DNA of 64,000 nucleotides from Agromyces cerinus (GTDB lineage Bacteria; Actinomycetota; Actinomycetes; Actinomycetales; Microbacteriaceae). The DNA is taken from assembly GCF_016907835.1 (NCBI RefSeq), contig NZ_JAFBCT010000001.1:806001-870000 (forward strand). The letters run 5' to 3'. Below, in pieces: positions 34,839-42,378 of the stretch. The position numbers and the translations under genes are program-made. Within the stretch, counting starts at the first letter, position 1. Each line of letters opens with the position of its first letter. The notes under the pieces are model-generated. The model was not told where the DNA came from and ran no database searches. It was given only the letters and a program-made list of their open reading frames with translations.

Positions 34839-34867
34839 TTGACTCACGGGAATTACACCGGTGTAAT
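34839..34867 (+). promoter_or_regulatory. Consensus-type promoter of whiB
   Basis: TTGACT at 34839-34844 and TGTAAT at 34862-34867 are separated by exactly 17 bp, the best housekeeping-type promoter in the window. The predicted start near 34874 gives a leader of about 44 nt. A palindrome overlaps the spacer and the whole -10 element. Confidence 0.7.
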
Positions 34868-34868
34868 T
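34851..34868. promoter_or_regulatory. 18-bp perfect palindrome overlapping the whiB promoter
   Basis: AATTACACCGGTGTAATT is a perfect inverted repeat centred between 34859 and 34860. Its right half contains the -10 hexamer, a position expected of a repressor operator. Its AT-rich arms stand out in this GC-rich sequence. The cognate regulator is not identifiable from the window. Confidence 0.65.
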
Positions 34869-34917
34869 GGTCGTGACACACCCTCTGGGTGGTCGGTACA
34901 ACTGGGTGGGAGACGAT

Positions 34918-35238
34918 ATGAGCAATCCTGAATATCGTTCTGGAGTACCTGACGATTGGTTCGTCGATCCGGTCAGGCTGGGCGTTCCGGGGGTTCGTTC
35001 GGTCTCAGACGATGACAATCCGTTGGCATGGCAGAGCGACGCGCTGTGCGCGCAAACAGATCCTGAGGCGTTCTTCCCTGAAAAGGGTGGATCGACGAGG
35101 GACGCGAAGAAGATCTGCACCGGATGCGAGGTACGAAATCAGTGCCTCGAGTACGCGCTCGGAAACGATGAGCGCTTCGGCATCTGGGGCGGGCTCTCCG
35201 AGCGTGAGCGGCGCAAGCTCCGCAAACGAGCGGTCTGA
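34918..35238 (+). CDS. whiB: WhiB-family iron-sulfur regulator (WhiB/WhmD type)
   Basis: A 106-residue Wbl protein. Four cysteines in C-x22-C-x2-C-x5-C (ALCAQTDPE, then KICTGCEVRNQC) bind the 4Fe-4S cluster, followed by the turn FGIWGG and the basic tail ERRKLRKRAV. In actinobacteria the WhiB/WhmD type controls cell division with the vegetative sigma factor and WhiA. ATG 34918 has GGGAG 6 nt upstream; an in-frame TTG at 34867 falls inside the promoter and is rejected. The location beside the mannose and phosphomannomutase genes matches the order in mycobacteria. Confidence 0.93.
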   Translation: MSNPEYRSGVPDDWFVDPVRLGVPGVRSVSDDDNPLAWQSDALCAQTDPEAFFPEKGGSTRDAKKICTGCEVRNQCLEYALGNDERFGIWGGLSERERRKLRKRAV

Positions 35239-35243
35239 GTCGT

Positions 35244-35265
35244 GGGGCCTGCTTCGGCGGGCCCC
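35244..35265 (+). terminator. Hairpin with UUCG loop after whiB
   Basis: GGGGCCTGC-TTCG-GCGGGCCCC forms a 9-bp stem with one G-U pair and a UUCG tetraloop, 5 bp after the whiB stop. No U run follows, which is common for actinobacterial terminators. Confidence 0.7.
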
Positions 35266-35356
35266 GCGCTCGCGGCCTCGGTCGCATCGTCTGACATTCG
35301 ATCCGTCTTTTCGAGGCACGCCCGGAGTGGTGACGGATGCCGCGGGGTGTGCCGCT

Positions 35357-35372
35357 TAGGCTGACCCCGATG
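35357..35372 (+). promoter_or_regulatory. Leaderless promoter of the membrane GT2 gene
   Basis: TAGGCT at 35357-35362, 7 nt, then ATG at 35370; no ribosome site. This fixes the start 11 codons inside the longest open frame. Confidence 0.6.
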
Positions 35373-38300
35373 TTCCCCAGAGTCACCGCCGTCCTCGTCG
35401 CACATCACGGTGGCGACCACCTCAGACGCTCCCTCGAAGCGATTCGAGCCCAGCGTCGAGCCCCCGATGCCCTCGTCGTCGTGCTCACGGAGGCCGATGC
35501 CGAGGCGCGCGAGATCGCCGCGGCCTCGTCGCCGACGCACATCGTCGAACTCTCGCAACGACTCTCGTTCGGCGAGGCGGTGCGCGCGGCGGACCGGGTG
35601 CTCGACGCGCCGGAGTCCGACGCCGACGCCCTCTGGCTCCTCGCAGAGGACACCGCTCCGGCGCCAGAGGCGCTCGAGCGACTCGTCGCGACCCTCGAGA
35701 CGGCGAAGTCCGTCGCGATCGCCGGGCCGAAGCTCCGCGAATGGGACGATCCCGACCGCATCGCGACCTTCGGCCGCACGATGACCCGGTTCGGCCGCAG
35801 TGTCGCGCTCGTCTCGGGCGAGCTCGACCAGGGGCAGCACGACGGCCTCAGCGATGTGCTCGGACTCGATTCCGCCGCGATCCTTGTGCGGCACACGGTG
35901 TGGCGCTCACTCGACGGCTTCGACCCCGCGCTGCCGACCGTCGACGACGCCCTCGACTTCTCGATCAGGGCCCGCCTCGCCGGCCACCGGGTCTCGGTCG
36001 TGCCCGCCGCGCACGTGCGGTTCGCCGGCGACGGCGTCGTGGGGCCGTCGACCGACCCGCGCGCCCGCGCCGCCCGCCGCCGCACCCGGGCAGCTCGGGC
36101 CGCCGCGCTGCACCGCCGCCTGGTGTACGCACCGGCAGTCGTCGTCCCGGTGCACTGGCTGAGCTTCCTGCCGCTCGCGATCATCCGCTCGATCCGACTG
36201 CTGCTCGTGAAGTCGCCCGGCGCGATCACGGGCGAGTTCGCCGCAGCCCTCGGCACGATGTTCTCCGGCATGCGGGTCGCCCGCGCCCGTCGCCGACTGA
36301 AGGCGGCGCGCACGACCGGCTGGTCGGCGATCGCACCGCTCCGGATGCCGCCCGACGAGGTGCGCCGGCGGCGACAGCACGCCGCGGAGGAGCGCCGCGC
36401 CCGAGCTCGCGGTCGGAAGCACGAACTGCAGTTCCTCGGAACCGGCGGCGGGTGGGTGCTCCTCGTCTCGGTCGTGGCGAGCGTCGGCCTGTTCTCGTGG
36501 CTGCTCGGCGCCGGAGGCCTCAGCGGCGGCGGCATCCTCCCGCTCTCGAGCGGTCTCGACGAGCTGTGGCGCAATGCCGCCTACGGATGGCGCGATATCG
36601 GCGCCGGTTTCGTCGGCGCCGCCGACCCGTTCGCGGGCGTGCTCGCGGTGCTCGGCTCGCTCTCGTTCTGGGCGCCGTCCTTCGCGCTCGTGCTCCTCTG
36701 GCTCGTCGCCGTGCCCGTCGCGACCCTGGGTGCGTGGTTCGCCGCCTCCCGGTTGACCGAGCGCGGCTCGGTGCGCGCGGTCGCCGCGCTCGTCTGGGGA
36801 CTCGCGCCGCCACTGCTCGTGGCGCTCGGCGACGGGCGACCGGGCGCCGTGCTCGCCCATGCCCTGCTCGGCTGGCTCGCGTTCGCCGTGTTCGGCGCGG
36901 CGACGTCGTGGGCGGCCGCCGCGACGGCGTCCCTGCTGTTCGCGGCCGTGATCGCAGCCGCGCCGAGCCTCGCGCCGGCACTGCTCCTGGCCTGGATCGT
37001 CGGGCTCGCGGTCAGCGGCCGTGCCGCCGTGCGCCTCGCCGGCCTGCCACTGCCGGCCTTCGTGCTCTTCGCGCCGCTCGTGTTCGAGCAACTCGGTCGC
37101 GGCACCCCGATCGCACTGTTCGCCGACCCCGGGCTGCCGCTCCAGGGCACGGTTCCCTCGGTGTGGCAGCTCGCCCTCGGGTTCCCGGGCGAGCCGTGGG
37201 GCGACTGGTCGGCACTCCTCGGCGACGGCGCTGTGATCGACCCGAAGCTCCTCCTGACGCTCCTCGTGGTGCCGCTCATCGTCGCCGCGCTGGCCGCGGT
37301 GCTGGCGCCGGGCATCCGCGGAGCCGTGCTCAGCCTCGGCGTCGTGCTGCTCGGCTTCGCGACCGCCGTGGCCGCGAGCCACGTCGCGGTCGCGGTGGCC
37401 GGTCCGGCCGCCGTGCAGCTCTGGACCGGCGCGGGGCTGAGCCTCGCCTGGCTCGGGCTCGTGCTCGCGGCGGTCATCGCCTTGAGCGCCGTACGGCGAG
37501 GCGGTGCGGTGCTCGCATGGCTCGTCGCCGTGACGACCATCGCGGCGGTGGTGCCGACGGGCCTGGCCATCGCCACGGCCGCGACGGCGATCGGCCCTGC
37601 CGCCGAGCGCACACTGCCGGCGTTCGTCGGTGCCGAGGCGGATACCGATCCGAGGGTGACGACGCTCCGCATCCAGCCGGAATCCGACGGCAGCATCCGC
37701 TCGACCCTCGAGCACGGAACGGGCACGACGCTCGACGAGCAGTCGACCCTCGAGCAGACGCTCGAGGAGATGAGCGAATCGGAGGAGCAGCTCGCGGAGG
37801 TCGCCGGCAATCTCGCCTCCCGCAGCGGATTCGATCCGGATGCCGCGATCCGCGACTTCGGCGTCTCCTTCGTGCTGCTCGCCCCGCCCAACGGAGACGA
37901 CCGCGAGGCCGAGGCCACCGCGAACCGCGCACGCACCGCCCTCGACGGCAATTCCGCCCTCATCGCGGTCGGCGAGACCGACTTCGGAACGCTCTGGAGG
38001 TTCAGCGCCGCCGAGCCCGACGTTCCGGCAGCGCAGATCCCGCCGAACGCCGGCGGCGCGCTCACTGCGATCATCAGCGCCGTGCAGCTCGTCGTGCTCG
38101 GTGCGACGCTCCTGCTCTCCATTCCGACCGGTGCCGGGCGCGAAGCCGACCGGCGCCCCGTGCAGCGCCGCCCGCGCAGGCCCGCGAAGTCGCGGAAGTC
38201 GGCCGCCGCCGAGGGCGCGGCGGGCGCGCCCGATGACGGCGCGCCCGCATACGGTGCTCCTGCGGAGGTCGGCGACCAGACAGAGGCGAGTGCACCGGAT

Positions 38301-38537
38301 GCCGCGGTCGAGCCCGCTGCTCCCGGCGATCCCGCTCCCGCCGACGAACCCGCCGGCCCGGGGGAGACGGTGGACGACTCCGACGCGACCTCGTCCGAGG
38401 CGTCCGAGCCGCCGGCGGCCGACCCGGCGGAGCCGTCGTCGTCTGCCGGATCACCGCCGCCCGACGAGAAGCCGGCGAACGAGGCATCCGATCGCCCCGA
38501 ACCGACCGAGACGAAGGGAGATGACGATGCCAACTGA
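35370..38537 (+). CDS. Membrane-bound glycosyltransferase family 2 protein with polytopic domain
   Basis: A 1055-residue protein. Residues about 1-235 are a GT2-like domain (MFPRVTAVLVAHHGGDHLRR; GLDSAAILVRHTVWRSLDGF; VDDALDFSIRARLAG), but the usual DxD site reads LAEDTAP, so catalysis is uncertain. Residues about 250-790 contain roughly a dozen hydrophobic segments. The C-terminal 120 residues are an alanine/proline/acidic tail (EPAAPGDPAPADEPAGPGE) of low complexity. Such proteins lie between whiB and a DUF5719 gene in many actinobacteria; they may transfer lipid-linked sugars on the outer face. The next gene starts inside its 3' end. Confidence 0.78.
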   Translation: MFPRVTAVLVAHHGGDHLRRSLEAIRAQRRAPDALVVVLTEADAEAREIAAASSPTHIVELSQRLSFGEAVRAADRVLDAPESDADALWLLAEDTAPAPEALERLVATLETAKSVAIAGPKLREWDDPDRIATFGRTMTRFGRSVALVSGELDQGQHDGLSDVLGLDSAAILVRHTVWRSLDGFDPALPTVDDALDFSIRARLAGHRVSVVPAAHVRFAGDGVVGPSTDPRARAARRRTRAARAAALHRRLVYAPAVVVPVHWLSFLPLAIIRSIRLLLVKSPGAITGEFAAALGTMFSGMRVARARRRLKAARTTGWSAIAPLRMPPDEVRRRRQHAAEERRARARGRKHELQFLGTGGGWVLLVSVVASVGLFSWLLGAGGLSGGGILPLSSGLDELWRNAAYGWRDIGAGFVGAADPFAGVLAVLGSLSFWAPSFALVLLWLVAVPVATLGAWFAASRLTERGSVRAVAALVWGLAPPLLVALGDGRPGAVLAHALLGWLAFAVFGAATSWAAAATASLLFAAVIAAAPSLAPALLLAWIVGLAVSGRAAVRLAGLPLPAFVLFAPLVFEQLGRGTPIALFADPGLPLQGTVPSVWQLALGFPGEPWGDWSALLGDGAVIDPKLLLTLLVVPLIVAALAAVLAPGIRGAVLSLGVVLLGFATAVAASHVAVAVAGPAAVQLWTGAGLSLAWLGLVLAAVIALSAVRRGGAVLAWLVAVTTIAAVVPTGLAIATAATAIGPAAERTLPAFVGAEADTDPRVTTLRIQPESDGSIRSTLEHGTGTTLDEQSTLEQTLEEMSESEEQLAEVAGNLASRSGFDPDAAIRDFGVSFVLLAPPNGDDREAEATANRARTALDGNSALIAVGETDFGTLWRFSAAEPDVPAAQIPPNAGGALTAIISAVQLVVLGATLLLSIPTGAGREADRRPVQRRPRRPAKSRKSAAAEGAAGAPDDGAPAYGAPAEVGDQTEASAPDAAVEPAAPGDPAPADEPAGPGETVDDSDATSSEASEPPAADPAEPSSSAGSPPPDEKPANEASDRPEPTETKGDDDAN

Positions 38538-39999
38538 CCGCATGCGATCCATCGCCCGCATCGGCGGCCGGGCCGCCGGGTTCCTCGTGGCGGCCGCGCT
38601 CGCCGTGGCCGCGCTCGGAGCCGCCGCCCTCGTGCCGTGGCCCGAGCACCGGGTCACGCCGCCCTCCCTCGTGGTGCAGCCCGCGGAGAGCCGCCAGCAG
38701 CGCGTCTGCCCCGGCCCGCTGCTCACCCTCGCCGACGATGCCGCAGCCGCGACGACCGCGTCGTCGATCGGTGAGGCCGACGTGATCGTCGGTGCCGATC
38801 CCGAGGATGCCGAGATCACCGAGACTCCGCTCGACGCGCCCGAGAACCCGCGCGCCGACCGCGACGGCACCCCTGTCGCACTCGAGGTCGAGCCCGGCAC
38901 CGTCGATGCCGGACTGATCGCCGGAGCCCAGTCGCAATCGGCCGACACCGAGACGATCGCCGGATTCGCCGCCTCGGCGTGCGCCGAGGCGACCTCCGAG
39001 TCGTGGCTCGTCGCCGGTGCCACGACGCTCGGACGCACGAGCCTCGTGATGCTCGCGAACCCCACCGACGTCGCCGCGACCGTCGACGTGCGGGTGACGG
39101 GCGAGACCGGCGCGATCGACGCCGGTTCGGCGCTCGGCATCATCGTGCCCGGCGGCAGCCAGCGGGTCGTCTCGCTCGCCGGGATCGCCCCGAACCTGAC
39201 CTCGCCGGTCGTGCACGTCACGAGCACCGGGGGAACGATCGCCGCGACACTCGAGCAGTCAGCCGTCGACGGCCTCGCGCCGGCAGGCGTCGAGCTCACG
39301 GGTGCGGCCGCGATGCCAGCGAACACCCAGGTCATCCCCGGGTTCGTGGTCGCCGAGGCGGGCGGCATCGATCCCGCCGACGATCACGCCGAAGGCGATG
39401 CGTTCCCAGCCGTCCGGCTGCTCGCCATCGGCGACGAACCCGTCGACGTGTCGATCGGGCTCGTTCCCGAGACCGGCAGCGCGGCCGGCGCCACGATCGA
39501 GGCGACCCTGCAACCGGGGCGCGCGACCGACGTGCCGCTCGGCGTGCTCGAGGCCGGGGCCTACACGGTGCGACTCGAGGCCGACGGGCCCATCGTCGCG
39601 GCCGCTCGCGCCGCCGTCGGCGGAACGGACGACGCACCGGCACCGGGTGCGGCCGACATCGCCGCAGCGGGTGATTTCGCGTGGTCGGTCTCGACCTCGC
39701 CGCTCCTCGACGATGCGGTCGTCGCGATTCCCGACGGAGCCTCGCCGGTGCTCCACCTCGCGAACGAGGCCGACGACGTCGCCGAGGTGCAGCTCACGAT
39801 CGACGGATCGACGCGCGCCATCACGATCGACGCGGGGTCAGCGGCATCCGTCGAGGTCGATGCCGGCTCGATCGTCAGGCTCGCCGGAGTCGCCGGCGTG
39901 CACGCCTCGGTGTCGTTCGACGACGAGGGCGAGCTCGCTTCGTTCGGCGTGCAGCCTCCCGGTCCGCTCGACGCGCCCATCCGCGTGTTCCCGCGGTAG
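38527..39999 (+). CDS. DUF5719 secreted/anchored protein
   Basis: A 490-residue protein with a signal-anchor (AGFLVAAALAVAALGAAALV, about residues 15-35) and an all-beta extracytoplasmic part made of repeated strands such as TSLVMLANPTDVAATVDVRV and VLHLANEADDVAEVQLTIDG. This is the usual partner of the preceding membrane GT2 gene, which it overlaps by 11 bp. ATG 38527 is chosen because GGGAG lies 6 nt upstream; an ATG at 38521 is in frame but too close to that site. Function unknown; probably part of an envelope complex. Confidence 0.75.
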   Translation: MPTDRMRSIARIGGRAAGFLVAAALAVAALGAAALVPWPEHRVTPPSLVVQPAESRQQRVCPGPLLTLADDAAAATTASSIGEADVIVGADPEDAEITETPLDAPENPRADRDGTPVALEVEPGTVDAGLIAGAQSQSADTETIAGFAASACAEATSESWLVAGATTLGRTSLVMLANPTDVAATVDVRVTGETGAIDAGSALGIIVPGGSQRVVSLAGIAPNLTSPVVHVTSTGGTIAATLEQSAVDGLAPAGVELTGAAAMPANTQVIPGFVVAEAGGIDPADDHAEGDAFPAVRLLAIGDEPVDVSIGLVPETGSAAGATIEATLQPGRATDVPLGVLEAGAYTVRLEADGPIVAAARAAVGGTDDAPAPGAADIAAAGDFAWSVSTSPLLDDAVVAIPDGASPVLHLANEADDVAEVQLTIDGSTRAITIDAGSAASVEVDAGSIVRLAGVAGVHASVSFDDEGELASFGVQPPGPLDAPIRVFPR

Positions 40000-40013
40000 C
40001 GTTCCGTCGCCGA

Positions 40014-40031
40014 GGGCGCGTGCACGCGCTC
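40014..40031. terminator. Weak hairpin between convergent genes
   Basis: GCGCGTGCACGCGC (40016-40029) is a 14-bp palindrome flanked by pairing bases, in the 30-bp gap between the DUF5719 stop and the convergent PF06262 stop. The loop would be small, so the terminator role is tentative. Confidence 0.35.
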
Positions 40032-40473
40032 AGAGGTGGCGGTAGCGTCCCGGTGCGAGTTCCCACGGGTCCTTGCCGAGCAGGTCGGCGATCGCGCGGA
40101 AGACGCAGCTCTCGATGAGCAGCTTCTCCTCGCGCTCCTCGCCCTCCTGCAGGCGCAGGAATCGCACGATCGGCAGGCGGTAGAAGACGATGCGGCGCTC
40201 GTCGTGGAAGACCTTCCACCGGTCGACGTGGTCGTCGTGGATGGCCTCGGCCGGCCCTTGCGCGACCTCGAACACGACGCCCTCGAGTTCGGGCCAGAGG
40301 CCCCGAAGATACGCCGCGGTGGTGCCGACGGTCATGTCGAACTCGTCGAGGCGGTTGTGCAGCATCGGCAGATGCGGCCCGGTGACGGCCGAGCGGAGTC
40401 CGCGGCCGTGGCGGTCCCGGGCCAGCCGTCGGGGCGAGCGCGGCTCGGAGGCGACACGACGGGAGCGGGGCAT
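40030..40473 (-). CDS. Zincin-like metallopeptidase family protein (PF06262) with degenerate active site
   Basis: A 147-residue protein related to Rv3259-type proteins. The conserved core runs EFDMTVGTTAAYLRGLWPEL, RWKVFHDERRIVFYRLPIVR and the C-terminal LLGKDPWELAPGRYRHL. Proteins of this family in other phyla carry HExxH; here the matching helix reads REEKLLIESCVFRAIADLL with no HExxH, so zinc binding is unlikely. The ATG at 40473 has TACGAT 7 nt upstream; an ATG at 40482 would overlap that hexamer. Divergent from the DUF3499 gene, the pairing seen in other actinobacteria. Confidence 0.75.
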   Translation of the reverse strand: MPRSRRVASEPRSPRRLARDRHGRGLRSAVTGPHLPMLHNRLDEFDMTVGTTAAYLRGLWPELEGVVFEVAQGPAEAIHDDHVDRWKVFHDERRIVFYRLPIVRFLRLQEGEEREEKLLIESCVFRAIADLLGKDPWELAPGRYRHL

Positions 40474-40486
40474 GCCATCCATCGTA
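40471..40486 (-). promoter_or_regulatory. Leaderless promoter of the PF06262 gene
   Basis: Minus strand GGTACGATGGATGGCATG: TACGAT (40481-40486), 7 nt, ATG at 40473. No ribosome site. Confidence 0.55.
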
Positions 40487-40536
40487 CCGAGTCGTATCCG
40501 GCGATCGGCCGTGATGCTCGCTACTCTGGTGGAGCC

Positions 40537-40752
40537 ATGAGACGTTGTTCGCGCACTGCCTGCGCTGCCGAAGCGGTTGCCACGCTGACGTTCGACTATG
40601 CCGATTCGATGGCCGTGCTCGGCCCGCTCGCGGCGAACCGGGAGCCCCACGGGTACGACCTCTGCGCCCGACACGCGGAGCGCACATCGGCGCCCGTCGG
40701 GTGGCAGGTCGTGCGGCACGTCAGCATCGGTGAGGTAGGTTTCAAGGCATGA
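40537..40752 (+). CDS. DUF3499 protein
   Basis: A 71-residue protein starting MRRCSRTACAAEAVATLTFD and continuing to GYDLCARHAERTSAPVGWQV. Three cysteines and a histidine in C-x4-C and CxxH arrangements suggest a small metal-binding fold. This is the actinobacterial DUF3499 family, nearly always just upstream of the phosphomannomutase gene as here, with a 4-bp ATGA overlap. ATG 40537 has GGTGGAG upstream and a TACTCT hexamer 9 nt before the start codon. Confidence 0.85.
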   Translation: MRRCSRTACAAEAVATLTFDYADSMAVLGPLAANREPHGYDLCARHAERTSAPVGWQVVRHVSIGEVGFKA

Positions 40753-42182
40753 ATTCCGCTGCATCTTCCGAGGCACGAACGCGCCTCGACGCGATCGTGA
40801 AGGCCTACGACGTCCGCGGAATCGTGGGCGAGGGACTCACGGCCGAGACGGTCGAGGCCCTCGCCGCAGCGTTCGTCGACGAGGTGGGGGCCGGTGGCGG
40901 CAAGGTCGTCGTCGGCCACGACATGCGCGACTCCTCGCCGGGCTTCGCCGAAGCCTTCGCCCGCGGCGCGACCGCACGCGGCGCCGACGTCATCTCGATC
41001 GGGCTCTGCTCGACCGATGAGAGCTACTTCGCCTCCGGCTCCATGGACGCGCCGGCGGCGATGTTCACCGCGAGCCACAACCCCGCCGCCTACAACGGCA
41101 TCAAGTTCTCGCGCGCCGGCGCCCAGGGCATCTCGCTCGACACCGGCCTGGCCGCCATCCGCGATCGCGCGGCCGACTACCTCGAACAGGGCATCGTGCC
41201 GGTCGAATCGACCGGTTCGGTCGCGTCGGTCGACGTGCTCGCCGACTACGCGGCGTACCTGCGATCGCTCGTCGACCTCAGCGGCATCCGACCGCTCAAG
41301 ATCGTCGTCGACGCGGGCAACGGCATGGGCGGCCTCACGGTGCCCGCCGTGCTCGGCACCGCCGCCGGTCTCCCGGCACTGCCCCTCGAGATCGTGCCGC
41401 TCTACTTCGAGCTCGACGGCACCTTCCCGAACCACGAGGCGAACCCGCTCGAGCCCGCGAACCTCGTCGACCTGCAGCGCGCGGTCGTCGAGCACGGCGC
41501 CGATCTGGGCCTCGCGTTCGACGGCGACGCCGACCGCTGCTTCGTCGTCGACGAGCAGGGCGGCGCGGTGAACCCGTCCGCCGTCGCCGCCGTCGTCGCC
41601 CTCCGCGAGATCGCCCGCGTCCAGGCGATGGGCGAATCGGATGTCGCGGTCATCCACAACCTCATCACCTCGCGCTTCGTGCCCGAGGCGATCGAGGCCG
41701 CCGGCGCGACGGCCGTGCGCACCCGCGTCGGCCACTCGCTCATCAAGGACCAGATGAAGGCCACCGGCGCCGTCTTCGGCGGCGAGCACTCGGCCCACTA
41801 CTACTTCCGCGACTTCTGGGGTGCCGACAACGGCATGCTCGCGGCCATGCACGTGCTCGCCGAGTTCGGCGCGCAGCAGGCCCCGCTCTCGGAGATGTCC
41901 GCGCGGTTCACCCCGTACTCGCTCTCGGGTGAGATCAACTCCGTCGTCGACGACGTGCCCGCCGCGTACACGCGCATCGTCGAGGCGTTCACCGATCGCG
42001 CCGAGTTCGACGAGCTCGACGGCCTCACCGTGACGGGCCTGACCGCCGGCGACGAGGCGTTCTGGTGGTTCAACGTGCGGCCCTCGAACACCGAGCCCCT
42101 GCTGCGTCTGAACGCCGAAGGGCAGGACGCTGCGACGATGGCGGCCGTCCGCGACGAGGTGCTCGCGCTCATCCGCGCCTGA
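40749..42182 (+). CDS. manB: Phosphomannomutase/phosphoglucomutase
   Basis: A 477-residue alpha-D-phosphohexomutase. The phosphoserine loop is TASHNPAAYNGIK, the metal loop FDGDADRCFVVDE, the sugar-specificity loop GEHSAHYYFRDFWGADNG and the phosphate loop VRPSNTEPLLRLNAEG. It converts mannose 6-phosphate to mannose 1-phosphate for GDP-mannose. The start overlaps the DUF3499 stop. Full length and intact; GEHSAHYYF is the PMM/PGM type of the loop. Confidence 0.95.
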   Translation: MNSAASSEARTRLDAIVKAYDVRGIVGEGLTAETVEALAAAFVDEVGAGGGKVVVGHDMRDSSPGFAEAFARGATARGADVISIGLCSTDESYFASGSMDAPAAMFTASHNPAAYNGIKFSRAGAQGISLDTGLAAIRDRAADYLEQGIVPVESTGSVASVDVLADYAAYLRSLVDLSGIRPLKIVVDAGNGMGGLTVPAVLGTAAGLPALPLEIVPLYFELDGTFPNHEANPLEPANLVDLQRAVVEHGADLGLAFDGDADRCFVVDEQGGAVNPSAVAAVVALREIARVQAMGESDVAVIHNLITSRFVPEAIEAAGATAVRTRVGHSLIKDQMKATGAVFGGEHSAHYYFRDFWGADNGMLAAMHVLAEFGAQQAPLSEMSARFTPYSLSGEINSVVDDVPAAYTRIVEAFTDRAEFDELDGLTVTGLTAGDEAFWWFNVRPSNTEPLLRLNAEGQDAATMAAVRDEVLALIRA

Positions 42183-42245
42183 CTCAGCTCACTCACCGAT
42201 AGGGTCGCGGGCGATCCGTCGCTCGAGGGGTGAAGCGTGGGTCTA

Positions 42246-42261
42246 CCCCCCGATCGGGGGG
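42246..42261. promoter_or_regulatory. 16-bp GC palindrome upstream of the repeat-protein gene
   Basis: CCCCCCGATCGGGGGG is a perfect palindrome that ends just upstream of where the -35 for the TACGCT hexamer at 42286-42291 would fall (17-bp spacing gives a poor -35, ATCGTT). Position suggests an activator site; the regulator is unknown. It is too short-looped to act as an RNA hairpin. Confidence 0.5.
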
Positions 42262-42285
42262 CATCGTTGCGCCCGCCTCTGCAGT

Positions 42286-42291
42286 TACGCT
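42286..42291 (+). promoter_or_regulatory. Putative -10 element of the repeat-protein gene
   Basis: TACGCT in CAGTTACGCTCG, about 88 bp before the GTG at 42379. It would give a leader near 80 nt. Confidence 0.4.
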
Positions 42292-42378
42292 CGTGGAACC
42301 CGAACGCGGCTCGGTTCTACGGCAGTGCAGCTGTACACCCGGGTCGACCGAACCCGAACCCCTACAGCCGGAGACCAC

